The position numbers and the translations under genes are program-made. From NCBI RefSeq assembly GCF_040954645.1, contig NC_092806.1, positions 22,221,644-22,285,643 on the forward strand: a DNA stretch of 64,000 bases. Reading direction: 5' to 3'. Source of the stretch: Diabrotica undecimpunctata. Taxonomy: Eukaryota > Arthropoda > Insecta > Coleoptera > Chrysomelidae. The notes below the pieces were generated by a model, which saw nothing but the letters and a program-made list of their open reading frames with translations, ran no database searches and had not been told where the DNA came from. Shown here one piece after another: positions 9,734-21,838 of the stretch (within the stretch, counting starts at the first letter, position 1; the number at the start of each line of letters is the position of its first letter).

Positions 9734-10245
9734 TGTTATGGAATACTATGCGTTTATTTCTTCTCCGGACTAACTCTTTGTTTTGGAATTAAACAGAATA
9801 TATTGACATGTATAAATTTATTATATTAGAGGATGAAAATTACACTCTGCTTGTTATTTCTTAAAACTATGAATATATAAGTTCTGTTATCTACAATTAT
9901 TTAACGATGTTTCTGGATGGATTTGAGTACAAGAGATTGGACTCAAATATTAATATTAAAATAGCAAATACGGATAGCTTATCGAACAAAGAAATAAGAG
10001 AAATAAATTATTATTATTCCATAGATACGAAGTATTAGGTGAATAAACTAGCGAAACTTATTTATTCTAAATAGGAAAATATTTATGAAGAGTATTGATT
10101 CTGATTTCTAACAGCAAATAATTATTAGTGATTATACATGAGAACTTTTCATAATTGTAAATAACATATACCAGGTGACTAAAAACTATATAGAAATACA
10201 TAGATACTTTAATTATCTTACATGTGAGTAGGTAGGTACATTACA
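9734..10245 (-). repeat. 5' LTR of the gypsy element
   Basis: 512 bp, identical to 1674-2185. Transcription of the element on the minus strand should start within it. A TATATAG sequence at about 10186-10193 and AATAAA near the far end are plausible promoter and poly(A) signals, but this is inference. Confidence 0.95.
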
Positions 10246-10249
10246 CAAT

Positions 10250-12119
10250 AAAGCTTGTTTGTCCTTTTTTCTCTTTATCTTTAAATTGATTATCAAGGGA
10301 AAATATACAGCAATGGTGTGGGGGGGGGGGGCTGGGTGTAAGGTCATGAAATACACTCGTGGCTCCAAAATCTGCGGAAGTACGTCGGGCTTGCATCGGT
10401 CGAAATATTCATACGCAAGCAAGATCAGAATTGTTATTTTAAGATAACGTTTGCAGCGGACAGGGCACTTGAAGAAGAAGATGAATAAATATGGTGTAAA
10501 AGTATTGGACACTGAACATCATATACTACAAGAAGTTAACGACTGCAAACGACAGGTCGAATGTAGAAGAGACCAAAGAAAGACAGGGATAAATTGAGGT
10601 GAAAAGGGAGGTTTATATTCATGAGTAGATAATGGGTTATAGAGATATTAGATAGTAGCATTATATTATTAACATATATGACATGAATTGCCAGCATTAC
10701 GTTGAGTTGACTATTTCTAAAAGTATTTTCTTCCTTTTGTCTTTTATCATTTCTTATTCCATCTGTAGAAAGAAGATGTATTTCAGATTTCGTTTTCCTT
10801 CATTAAAAAACAATTATTTCCAAACACAAATATTTAGCGTATACTATCGAATTCCTAAAACAGAGTAGTCATAAAATAATAATGAGGATTAGTCTTGAAA
10901 TGCATTTGTTACCTTATAAGAAAAAGAAATGCTGATTGTTTTTTTCATCGGATCTCAAATTAAATAAATATTAGTGCTTCCAATTAATTGTAGTTGGTAA
11001 AAATGTAACGAAGATCCATAAACCGAACGTCAATGGCAAAGAACGCGCTGTCATGCCGCATAATATTAACCAAATATTGCCTGGTAAAAATTGTTAAAAT
11101 TGGCGGCCACCGAATACCTCTGTTGAGGTTGAGATAACACAAGGCGGCATACTTCGAGTTGGTAAGATGTTTCGACTCGGACTAAGATTAGCGACTGAGA
11201 TATTCGAAATGATTGTCTCGAATGATTCTAAAGTATTCGCTACTGTTCGCAATGGCATGTCGGTTTCTGAACAATCAAAGTTTTGGTCTTCACATCACGT
11301 CGTTGACATTCCTTGAGGACATCCGCTTCGGCATTGTCCTCTTGTCAGCCGTTATTCAATCAAGTAGCTGATGCTTTCGACAGCTCTCCGTCTGTCAGTC
11401 GGATTTGAAGTAAATAGCAAAAATTCTGAATTTCTTTCGGTTTTGTTTTAAGCTCGCTTGCGAGGTATGTATAAGATTTCTTTAATAAACATATAGCCCT
11501 CAGGGATGTATGTATATTGTTGATAAATGTTTATGACATAGTAATTACGAAAAAAGTTCAGCTTCAGATATCAAAACTAGTATTTAGATTAGGACATATA
11601 CAGAGTGGACGTATTTATCGATATTCGATGAAACAATTGAGCAATAAATTAAACTAAAATCAATATATTTGTTTGAATTAGGATAGTTACATGATCACTG
11701 TAGAAATTCTAAAATATGGAGGAACCATCATCATCATATTCTATGAGGTGCTTAAAAGCAAAATACGTTAATTTCACTTTTTGTCGAAACTGAGATATTG
11801 AGCTTAACTAGTTCCTCAGATGCCATTTTATAGATACAACACTTTATTTACCCTTAAAACGAACTAAATCCAATAAATTTTAATCGACCTAAACTCCTGC
11901 CCGTCCATGTAAAGACCAAAACAGGTAAAGTCCGCCGCAACAATTTTAACTAATTACAAGCATGTTTTAAACACAGGTGAGGTGACGTTATATTTAGAGT
12001 TAGATATTAGTCAGCTGACCATGGCTGGGAGGTGTTTTGCAGCTATCATTAGTAATTTTATTGATGTTAGTTTGTTCCCGAAAATGGAATAATCCCCTTT
12101 AGTTATAAAAAATGCTTAC
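10250..12119. other. No gene recognised
   Basis: AT-rich DNA with only short frames. A 13-base G run lies near 10319, and a GAAGAAGAAGATG run near 10472 resembles the 3' tails of RTE-type LINEs in this window. No coding similarity was seen. Confidence 0.4.
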
Positions 12120-12439
12120 TGTTACGTCCCTCCACGCATATTCTTAGTTTTTATTAATAATTTTTATTATTTTATTTTTATATTTAATTCTTTAATTAAC
12201 GTGTGTGTATGTCTTATAATCGTGAATTAATACGACCCTGTACAGTCCGTCCCTAACAGTCTCAAGGGAGCGAAGCTACAAGATGACACGCACCTCAATC
12301 ACAGTCTTGTATAAATCAGCGCACTAAACACTCCAGTATTTTTGTGTGTAAACCTGAAAACGCGGCTTTAAGAAGATTCTGCCCCCCGAGTTCACTCAGT
12401 GCACTGTGGAAGAAGAAGAAGTGTTAGATCAACATCACA
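12120..12439 (+). repeat. Possible solo LTR
   Basis: A 320-bp block starting TGTTACGTCCC and ending ATCACA, with TATAAAT followed by a more GC-rich segment, has the look of an LTR promoter. I find no second copy, no primer site and no clear target duplication, so the call is weak. Confidence 0.25.
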
Positions 12440-12559
12440 GGTACCGTAATTTGATTGCATACACACACAATATTTATATTAATTGATAAATTTTACATAT
12501 AACTTATTTTCGCATAAAATAATACCAGCACCTAAATTAACAATTATGACGAGTGTTTC

Positions 12560-13095
12560 TCTTATAGAATTTACAGTTGTTCACTTACTTTCGTCACATT
12601 TTTCTGCATGAGTCCAATTTTTGCTTTGGTTCACCTCGAGTCGATATATGCTGGAACGTGCCTGAAACTTTCAGAAAAAATAAAACAAGCAATCGATCCT
12701 CGGCAAACCGCATCTTTAAAGTTACCAAAGCTATTCACAAGAAAAGAGCTAAAGCTTTTTGTACATTAGTAAAAGTAGAAGAAAATGGAACTTTTACGCT
12801 CTCATACGATTGCCAGAAAAATTTGCCCGATCCCAAAATTATAGATCGGGAGACTTACTATCGACGTCAACTTTACCTCCTCAATTTTTCTATTGTTGTT
12901 GGTAGTTCTTAGTGCAAGATGTCTTCAAATAATTGTTTTAGCAACGTATGGACTAAAGGAGCCCATCCAAAAGGTTCAAATGAGGTAGCGTCATGTATAT
13001 ATGATTGTCTGCAAAACTTAGATACATTTTTTTCAGTCGTAACCAACGCTTATGGATTAGGCATGTCGAATATTATTGTATGCAATTTGACAGCT
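12560..13095 (+). pseudogene. CGGQNRN-family ORF, middle part, decayed
   Basis: Open at 12577-12912 and continuing, after a stop, at 12919-13125. Conserved blocks are a FGSPRVDIC segment (in the 59690 copy FGRPKVDTYC), then HKKRAKAFCTLVK, then YYRRQLYLLNFSIV (compare YYKRQLLTYCFGIHNL at 1250), then HPKGSNEVASCIYDCLQN (compare RGPQEVGS). The order matches the other copies, so this is one gene family and not a chance frame. The expected CGGQNRN block is missing; the copy breaks off near 13095, where a Tc1 remnant begins soon after. Function unknown. Confidence 0.6.
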
Positions 13096-13224
13096 ATCAG
13101 GATTATATTAAATTTAAAAATATAAGGTTTGTTCTGGCTAATTGGCTTAGTTCCAGTGCCATAAAACAAAACAATCACACACACACAAAAATATAAAGAC
13201 TTACTCATAGGGAGTTAGCTCTAA

Positions 13225-14340
13225 TTGATCCCAAAGTTTGATATATTTGTATATATACATTTAGTGCGATACGTTGCAGGTTTGTTAGGAAGACATCATT
13301 CCAGCATCAGTCGCAAGGTGAGGCGATATAATGAAACAGGTTCGTACCATAGAAAACAGGGCAAGGTCGAAAACGTTGCACTAATCAAATTGATGATCGT
13401 TTTTTGAGACAACGTGCTCTCAAACATGGAGAGTCACCAGCAATTTGCTAAAAAATGAACTAGCAGATGTTCGAAATGTCGCGATCAGTTAGAAAACGTT
13501 TACATGAAGCAGAATTGAGCAACAGGAAACCGGCCAAAAAACCGTTGCTTACCAGAGAACACAAGGTTCAGAGATTGAATTTTGCAAGATTGATTTTGAG
13601 ATTTTGAGAAGATTTTGCAAGATGAGACTAAAGTAAGCCTAAAAGCTCCAGATAGTCGTGAGCGTGTCTGGCGAAGGCGGGGAAAAAGGTTTGCCAACTG
13701 CAATATCCTATGCTATGAATGCCCATTATTACTTAGACAACATTATTGTCGAACATGTAATGCCTTTTGCTCCGTTTCTTGGACCTAATTTTTTATTCAT
13801 GCAAGACAACGCTCGTCCTCATGTGGCTCGACAGGTTATTGGCTATCTAAATGATGTTGATATTCCATTATTAGAGTGGCTACCTAACAGTCCGGACATG
13901 AATCCTATAGAGCATCTATGAGTCTAACTTAAAAAAAGATTCGAAGTCGTAGCACTGGCGCACCCAGGGGGGGGGGGTTTTGGGGGTTAAAACCCCCCCA
14001 GGACCCTATTACGACACTGTTACTCACACATGTTAAGGACTCAAAATGGAGGTAACATCATAAAAAAAATTTCGGTGGCCAACCAAAACCCCCCCCCCAG
14101 AGGCAAATTCTAGGTGCGCTACTGAGTCGTAGACCCCCTATTGCCAATCATAACCAACTCATTGAGGCCGTTATTAAAGAATGGGAAAATATTCCGCAAG
14201 CTTTTGTTGAATATTTGATATCAAGCGTTTTCAAATCGATCTATCTGGAAAACGATGTATCCTATCGACTCAGAGTAAGAGTACTTTTTAGTACTAGAAT
14301 ACCTGAATATTTATTATTCTAGTATCACGAATGCATAAAA
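13225..14340 (+). pseudogene. Tc1-like transposase, decayed and interrupted
   Basis: The N-terminal helix-turn-helix is seen at 13270-13370 (SSISRKVRRYNETGSYHRKQ). The catalytic core at 13658-13921 has QDNARPHVARQ and SPDMNPIEHL, the usual second Asp and Glu regions of DD34E Tc1 transposases. Frameshifts occur near 13370-13650. A 172-bp MITE (13953-14124) splits the gene just after the IEHL block. Beyond it the C-terminal segment (NHNQLIEAVIKEWENIPQ) resumes. It is a cut-and-paste transposase that can no longer be made. Confidence 0.85.
13953..14124. mobile_element. hAT-type MITE inserted in the Tc1 gene
   Basis: 172 bp flanked by the 8-bp target duplication AGTCGTAG (13945-13952 and 14125-14132). 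Termini are imperfect inverted repeats: CACTGGCGCACC at the left and, reversed, CAGTAGCGCACC at the right, each followed by a long G run. An 8-bp duplication and CA(G/C)TG-like ends fit the hAT superfamily. It has no coding capacity. Confidence 0.8.
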
Positions 14341-14733
14341 GGTAAAAAGATAAAAAGAAAAAAGGTATGCGCAATTATTGATGATATCGATTCAACTCTG
14401 GAGGATAATTAATTGCACCAGTTTTCGTTTTTGTAAATAGAAGCCTTATGTAGGTATTAAAAAAAAACTAATTACAAGGCGCCATCTTTAAAGAGCTCTA
14501 GCTCCCTTGGGAAGCATTTTCGGACTGGATGAATTGCGTTAAATTCTTTTAAAGTTATCTGAGGAATCTCAGATGTTCGTTTGTCAGGAGAGTTTCTGGA
14601 TACCCTGTATATATACTATAATCATTGCACTTAAAAAGTAAAGTAAAAAATGCAATTTTTTAGGTTAGAGAGAATTACACCTATTATCATAGACATATAA
14701 TACAAATAAACTGATTTCTGCAATACAATTGAG

Positions 14734-14770
14734 GGAACATCGTTGATTACAGGAGCATCAACGATGTTCC
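14734..14770. repeat. Perfect 14-bp hairpin
   Basis: GGAACATCGTTGAT (14734-14747) is the exact reverse complement of ATCAACGATGTTCC (14757-14770), with a 9-base loop. No T run follows. It may be the end of a foldback element. Confidence 0.6.
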
Positions 14771-15900
14771 TTTACAATTTATTCTGGAATCACTGGATGA
14801 TCTGGACATTACTTGACTTGGCGCAGCCCCAGAGTTGGCATACTGGTCTCAGTACTTGTTTGTTTTCCAAATATACGAATCCATGTGAATGACAAATTCT
14901 GTCAAAATAGTCAGAAACATACCTACAATTTTTATTGTCATTATCTAGTACATGGACGATAAAGAAATGGATCATTGAAAAATGGGTCTAAGAATAATCA
15001 CATAATAATATACAATATAACACCTAACGAATTGACTTTAATAATTAATTTTTGTTTTCTTAGATTGCAAAATTTCATTCTTAATCGTATAAGTAAACTT
15101 TACTCATGAATCCTTGATATTGAAAAATAAATGTATGGACATATAAATTGTTGTCTACGTACTATACTATAAAATGAAAATAAGCGATGATAAAAGCGAT
15201 CCTCCATGTTGATTTAGAGCTATTTCATAAGTCATACCGGGAGTCGAATGAGTGTCATCGCCTCCCAGCAGGTGTACTCTCGTGTCGTGCCTTTGTGACA
15301 GATCTGTGTGGCCGGCAACTAAAGACACGACTCCCTTCCCGCCAAGTCTTTCTGCCTTCTTGCCATATGATATATGTATTACTTTGTATTCCACTTTAAT
15401 ATCTTCTTTTTCTTGTTTGTGGGAATTATGAGGAGGCGGTTAGTGTTATTTACGGCTTTATTTAAATGGAAATACGTAAAGGGAGAAACTGACTGCTCCG
15501 GGAGAGGTCGATCTCTTTCTGCAACAAATATTTTAGTAGATACATTCAGAATGAGGATATTGCGACGAACGTGCAGAAAATAGTTGTAAAGTAGAAATGT
15601 ATTGTGGGGATGTTACAGGAAACACACAAAAATCTAAAAATTTACGTTTTAAAAAATAAACTTTGTGTTTTCAAGATATATCAAGTTTTTGTTTCATTTT
15701 TATTATATTAATCAAATTATTTTTATTTGATGTTATTATTACATATTTTCCGCAGATTTTCAATTCTTCAATGACCTCTAAAAGTTATTATTTGTGGGAA
15801 CTTTCTAGACGTCTTCTTTTCCAATATTTTCATCGCTTCGCTAAGTGTAACAAGCTGCACTGTTCCGGGTGCCTGTCTCATTACATGTGCAAAATATGTT
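14771..15900. other. No gene recognised
   Basis: Contains short frames on both strands and one slightly GC-richer stretch at 15190-15370. None shows a recognisable domain. Confidence 0.35.
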
Positions 15901-15949
15901 AATTTTCATATTTTAGTAGTTTTTCTTATTTCTTCATTTTTCTTCATTT

Positions 15950-17400
15950 GAATCTTCTTATTAGCTTCTGCTAATAGCTTCTGCTCCGTAGAGGAGCACA
16001 GACAATACATAGCATTTAAATAATTGATCGTCGGATTCAGATTTATATCTGGAGAACTCAAATTTTTGATGTAATAAACATTTACTTACTTGGGCAAAGA
16101 ATGAAAGCTTCAAGCAATGCCAATATTTCAAATTATGTATATCGTTGAAGAGATCACTCAAAGCACTCCTCCATTTAGATATATTTTATAACATTTACCA
16201 GTATTTTATCTCATCCGACAGCTTTGCATCTTTTTATTAGTTTATGGCATTTACCAAGCTCTGTGGTAAAAACGTAATGTGATTTATGGTCCCAAAAACG
16301 CTTGTCTGACATCATGTTGCATAGTATAGTTACCATAAAATATTTTTTCCGGATATTGTTTTTACCTTATAAGTTTTTGTTGAGTATTAAATATTAAATG
16401 TGTATTTTCATCTGGAATGTTACATCCCATTTGTTTTGGTGTTCCACTGTATCTTTAATGTATTTATCACGATGGAATATGTCGTGCATCTGGTCACATT
16501 CTTTTATTACACACCGTATACTCTTGAGAAAACTGTTCTGTCTTTTCTCTTTGTACTTTTCTTGTTATTTTACTGTTTACTTTTTTGGATTCGTCACCTT
16601 ATTGCTTTTATAATGTGATTCTTTTTACACAAGATCTCATATATCATTATTCATCCATTTTTATTTATTGTTTGATCAATTTTTCTTTAGACCATTGGTG
16701 ATAGATACTGTTCTAAACACATATTTTATTTCCTTCGAGTTTTCATACACTTCTTTTCAGATTTTCTTTATTTATCTCTTAAAATTCTTTTTCCAGTTTG
16801 CTCAATTTTTATTTTTTCGTCGTTGACAAAATCTAAGTTTGCCGTTAAGTGTTTGTTTTTTTCTGTTTATTTTATTCAGTTTCTGGTTGGTTATGTAGTC
16901 TATTTGATTTCGAACTATCCCTTCTTGACTATATGTTAAAGATTTACACGTTTAAAGTCTATTTTTAGTAGTTTAAAGAAAATATTCATTATTTCCAGCA
17001 GCAAACGTTGTAAGAAAGTATTTTTCTCACATCGTTTTTTACTGTTTACTCCACAAGATACTTTCTGGCCTATCTTGGGGAGCCTTTTAAGTATATAATC
17101 TCCTTGGGGGCAATTTGAACCATGTATTAGTAACTACTAATGACTTTCTTAACAAAACTGAAGTAGGTGGTTCCTCCGTTCCTTTCTCTTTTATGTTTTT
17201 GAATCCGTCTTTTTCTACTCTGGTGTTGAAGTCACCAATTACTATATCTATGTCTCTGTTTTTTGTACCACACATTATTTCTTCTATTTAGTGGTAGAAT
17301 TCCTACCTAATTCCTCTTCACTTTTAACTGCTGTTGGTGCGTAAACTTGTATGAGGTTAAGGTTAAAGGGATGACAGCTTAACTGCAAGTCAGTACATAT
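15950..17400 (-). pseudogene. RTE-type LINE remnant, endonuclease to C-terminal region
   Basis: Read on the minus strand, the 17400-17080 end carries an apurinic-endonuclease segment (VYAPTAVKSEEELG, then IVIGDFNTRVEK, then NTWFKLPPRRLYT). The far end at 16161-15960 holds the LINE C-terminal signature LFKCYVLSVLLYGAEA. The stretch between is Lys-rich and broken by stops and frameshifts; the reverse transcriptase core is not readable. The order on the strand is right for one element, heavily decayed and probably with internal deletions. Confidence 0.6.
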
Positions 17401-17599
17401 TGAGGAATATGGAATATGGGATGAAATTATTCTCATATTTGTTTATCAATATCATGATAGCAATACCATAACGATGATTTGGTTCCTGCGCCTCGCTTCC
17501 CGAGTAACACATCACGGCATTCTCCGTTTTTATTCCAAATGACTAAGACATTGATCTGATTTTGATCTGATATTGATACAGTGTTAAGATATTTCATGT

Positions 17600-18060
17600 T
17601 GCTAGTTTAATGATTTTTTCTTTTTGGGCCAGTAGCATAGTTTTCGCGCCAGGCCTGGATCCTAACCTAACGTGGCCGGTTGCACATTTCTCACTATCAA
17701 GCCCGGAAAAATAAGGGCGCCGATTGGTAGTCAGTTCGCATACCATCTGAGGTTCATTTATTTCCATGATGGTTTTCCTGTGACAAATAATGCAGTTGAT
17801 GCCCTTATGCATTGTATTATAGGAGCCACTAAACTATATGTTGCTTTCTGCGCATACGATGACCTCTGTATCACATACAAGGCCATTAGAAAGGATGGAT
17901 AAATGTATATGTTCAATATAAAACTCACTGGTTTTTCCATTTTGTTTTGGGTATCTATAAGTATTTATGTATATGTATGTACAGGGTAAGAGAACTTTAT
18001 GAAAGTCTATTTAGTATAGGTATAATCAATAAACAAATTAAAATTTAATATACACGTGAC
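17600..18060 (+). repeat. Dispersed repeat A, copy 1
   Basis: Shares with 49505-49760 an open segment ending AIRK(D/G)G-stop, then TATATGTTCAAT and a run of matching downstream sequence. The upstream frame at 17672-17902 (76 codons) is longer than in the other copy. The element type is unknown. Confidence 0.45.
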
Positions 18061-18549
18061 AAAGATACAAAAACCAGTACCTACTTATAATCGGAAATAC
18101 CTAACCAAAGGTGAATGGAATAACGTAAAATAGCTGTACGGAATACGAGACTAACTTTAGATATTTATATAAATAATGTATACTACTAAATCATAACAGG
18201 AGTATGCTAGAATATGATATGTCAGGAAAGACCAAAGCTGCAATGACTTTTACAGCTGATTGCCATATAAATATCGATGTACAGCAATAAGATAATTTTT
18301 CAGATTTGCATTTAAGATACGACGAACTTACAGCTGAGAAACTGAGCTAGGGGAAGCCTTAAACATATGCTGAGTAAGCTGTAATAGAGTGAATTGAATA
18401 ATCCACTTTACATTTTACAAATCTGATAAACTTATACTTCCTAAAACAAAGATATGTCGTTTTTCTCCTTTAGCTACTTAACATTGAGAAGACTTACGTT
18501 CTTTAACCTCTGTTAAGGCACCGTATTACCTTTTGTGGACCATAAAACT

Positions 18550-19870
18550 CATGTTCCATTTGTATATGAAAAGATCTTGAGGTTGAGATGTATGAATGAC
18601 ATAGAGATGACGTAGATTTATCTTTATTTCGCCTAGACCTTACTTATATCTAAGACATTTGGTTTATTTTTTACCCAGCGTTCTTTGACTTTATTCCTTT
18701 AGTGTTATATATGTGTCCTTTTGTTTCTTTGTTGATTTTGTACACTACCAACTTCTAATCTTTCATCACTAATCTTAATAACACAAATCTTAATACATTT
18801 TACGATATCTGGTTCCTGGTATATTCTGTAGAATTCTACGTTGACTCCACATTCCATTTTAATTATCGCTTCATAGATTTGTCTTAGTACTTTTCTTTCG
18901 AAACATCCTAATACGTTTTCATTACTTTTTGTTAGAGTACAGGTCTCTGAACCATATGTAAGGACTGGACGTATTATTGTTTTGTATTAATATATTTGGT
19001 GATTGAGCACAAAATAGCATATGTTGGCCGTGCAAATTCTGCAGTTTATCTCTGCGATAATATTATTTTCAGTGTTAACGAACGCTCACGGGTATACAAA
19101 TTCTTTCGCTGCTTTGATGAACCAATTTTCTATAACAAGTGACTGTGAAATTTGTGGTTGCGTGCTTATTTTCATATTCTTGATTTTATTGATCTTTATT
19201 ATTAAACCCATTTTTCTTACATTGATTTGTTAAAAATTAAGCTAATGTCTGTGATTTGTGATATATTTAATATGCGTATTACTTTTTTCAAAGCCAAATT
19301 GAACAGTATACATGAGAGAGGGCTCCCTGGCGCAGCCCGTTATTCATTCAACTTTTTCAAGAGATAGTTTTTTTTAAATATACCAACTGATTTCTTACTC
19401 TTAATTCTTTCATTGCTTTGAACATTTCTCTTCTGTTTACAGAGTAGTAGGCTACTTTGTAGTCTATAAATATGTGATGAGTATCTATGCCATATTCCAG
19501 TGTTTTTTTTTCTAAAATTTGTCTCAATGTTGCAATTTGATGAATTGTCGATTTACCACCTCAAAGCAGCCTGGTATTTTCCTACTATTCGTTCTGCGTA
19601 TGGAGCCATACGGTGGCATAGTATTGTGGAAAATGTTTTGTACGCTGCATTTAGAAGCCTAGTCATTTGTGGTTAGAGCATTCAAAGATATCTCCTTTTT
19701 AGTATGTTGCAAAGTATTCCAATATTCAAATCAATTATGACGGATTTCTGTATCCATATTTCTTTAGTTTATAATCTCTTTCTATATTTGCTAATGTAAG
19801 TGCTCTTACGTTCAAGATTTGAGAAGGATACCTTCTTCTCTTCTCCGGGGATAATACCTTCTAACCGGGG
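18550..19870 (-). pseudogene. LINE remnant (RTE-like), reverse transcriptase to C-terminus
   Basis: From 19870 downwards on the minus strand: HHIFIDYKVAYYSVNRREMF (about 19500-19400, RT palm), then NGLRQG-like sequence near 19330, then EINVRKMGLI and EFVYP at 19210-19080, then TLTKSNENVLGCFERKVL and EPDIVKCI at 18950-18790. These blocks fall in the order expected for one RTE-like LINE ORF. Many frameshifts and stops. The 70-codon plus-strand frame at 19021-19233, which looks like a secreted peptide, is the antisense of this LINE. Confidence 0.65.
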
Positions 19871-20079
19871 AAATCTAGACTGATATATCTCATTATAAGT
19901 TAAGTATATCAAAAACTGGTAAATACTATTCCTTTCAAGCAGAATAGATTCCTTAAATATTGTTTAATCATTTCTGTCCAAGAATGTACGATATTATTAT
20001 TATTATTAAACGATAAAGAAACTGAAAAAAAAATGATAAAAATGTTTTCTTTTTAATTTGCTTCTCAACAACCACCACC

Positions 20080-20686
20080 TAATTAATATTAAAATAATTA
20101 TAAGATTCCATGTATATAGGAGCACTTGTAACGCAAAGAACATTATAAATTATGATTGTCCCTGTATATGTAAAAGAAAGTTTTAAACTCATCCCGGCAA
20201 TATGAAAAGCGTGTCTGTCGCATGAATCGCTAAATTGAATAAAATTGCAATAAAAGAGATAGGAAAGTGAAAAATGTATTAAGGAGGATAAGACACCGCG
20301 GTCCGTAACTAAAAACGCCGCGATAAGTAGACCAATAAATGTAGTTATGGCGACGGACGAGCAGCACGAAGCGGTGGCCGTGTCAAGCGGGTAACAGCCA
20401 GGATTAATGGGCCTAGAGAGACGGCAGGATAATAAATTCCTGCCCAAGAATTACCGGCTTGCAACTTGCGAAATATGACAGACTCATAAATCCAAGAGAG
20501 CACCAGCGAGAGAGCAGGAAAGACCTAGTGTACTCGGCTATATATCTGACGTGGTACAAACCCCAAGTTGGCTCGCGGTGGCGGCCTCGAGCAAACTGCC
20601 ATTATTTTTCGTTTTCAAGAAGTGGGTAGTTTGGATACCGCCATATTTTTCCGTGGCGTGGCGTGGCAACGAGGAACTGAGATAGT
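20080..20686. other. Unassigned segment with a GC-rich core
   Basis: The part from about 20280 to 20680 is clearly richer in G+C and CpG than its surroundings. A 122-codon frame lies on the minus strand at 20079-20447, with two hydrophobic stretches, but starts within the GC-rich part and matches no family I know. It could be a MITE, an LTR or a host regulatory segment. Confidence 0.3.
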
Positions 20687-20823
20687 TAATGTGATTTATA
20701 CGCCAGGAGATAACTCAAAAACGACTTGTAGATGATAACGTCAACCTCAGGAGCGACTTATCTCCCCGGGTTTGTTGAGTCTTAAAGTCGGCTATATTTT
20801 AACTCTCCGTACAGAGCTTGTAT
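20687..20823. repeat. Dispersed repeat B, copy 1
   Basis: Shares TGATTTATA, GATGATAACGTCAA and CTTAAAGT in the same order and spacing with 48928-49104. A third partial copy is at 57502-57556. Non-coding. Confidence 0.55.
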
Positions 20824-21457
20824 TTTATTTATTCCAAGCATATTTACATTTATTTTTTAAAATAAAACTGTTAAAATAGGTATACCATCCCACAAAATTT
20901 ATATTGTTTCTGTAAAGTGGTAAATAATGAAGAAAATAAATAGTTATGATCTAAGCGTCACGTTTCACGTCAGTTTCTGTTTTAACTTGAAAAATATAAC
21001 TTTCAAACATATTTATTTACATTGTGAGTGATTTTTAACTTAATCTAAATTTAAAACAAATTTGAAGAAATTTGGTGTTCTTAACGTAGTAGCAAATTTG
21101 ATGGATATTAATGACGAGAACAAAGCTGGGTATAAATTATAAATAAAATAAATTATTATTAATCTAATATGATTTAACAATGTGAAGAATTTAAACAGCT
21201 CCAGTTTTTCACATTTTTGAGCCATGAGGATCGTATTGTGCCCGGACCATTTCTTCCTTCCATCTTATTCTCCAATATTAATCTTACAAATTCTTAGTTT
21301 GTTCTGTTTCAAAACTTTATATCTAGGTATTGTTCTCAAATTTTAATAAACCAATTAATTTCTAATTTCATATAATTTTAAAATTAACCTGGATACTCTC
21401 TTGTCAATTATCTGCTAAACTGCCTTAAGCTAAGGCATTAAGGTGATTGCTAAGGAT

Positions 21458-21817
<360 letters not shown>

Positions 21818-21838
21818 TTTTATTATTTTATTTTAGAA

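Larger units (their letters stand above)
1674..10245 (-). mobile_element. Env-bearing Ty3/gypsy LTR retrotransposon (errantivirus-like), complete
   Basis: Full element of 8,572 bp transcribed from the minus strand. The two 512-bp LTRs look identical when read line by line, start TG and end CA, and are flanked by the 4-bp target duplication CAAT (1670-1673 and 10246-10249). Minus-strand order is 5' LTR, tRNA-Leu primer site, leader with env exon 1, gag, protease-RT-RNase H-integrase, env, polypurine tract, 3' LTR. All three reading frames are open with no nonsense codon. Identical LTRs and intact frames point to a recent insertion. It differs from the textbook Drosophila errantiviruses in having two CCHC knuckles in Gag. 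It interrupts sequence next to a CGGQNRN-family remnant. Confidence 0.95.

Noticed and set aside
19021..19233. 70-codon plus-strand frame with a signal-peptide-like start and a transmembrane-like end
   Set aside because: The opposite strand encodes readable LINE blocks across the whole stretch, so this is an antisense shadow.
20079..20447. 122-codon minus frame with two hydrophobic segments
   Set aside because: Unusual length but no recognisable domain, and the long frame partly reflects the lack of stops in a GC-rich stretch.
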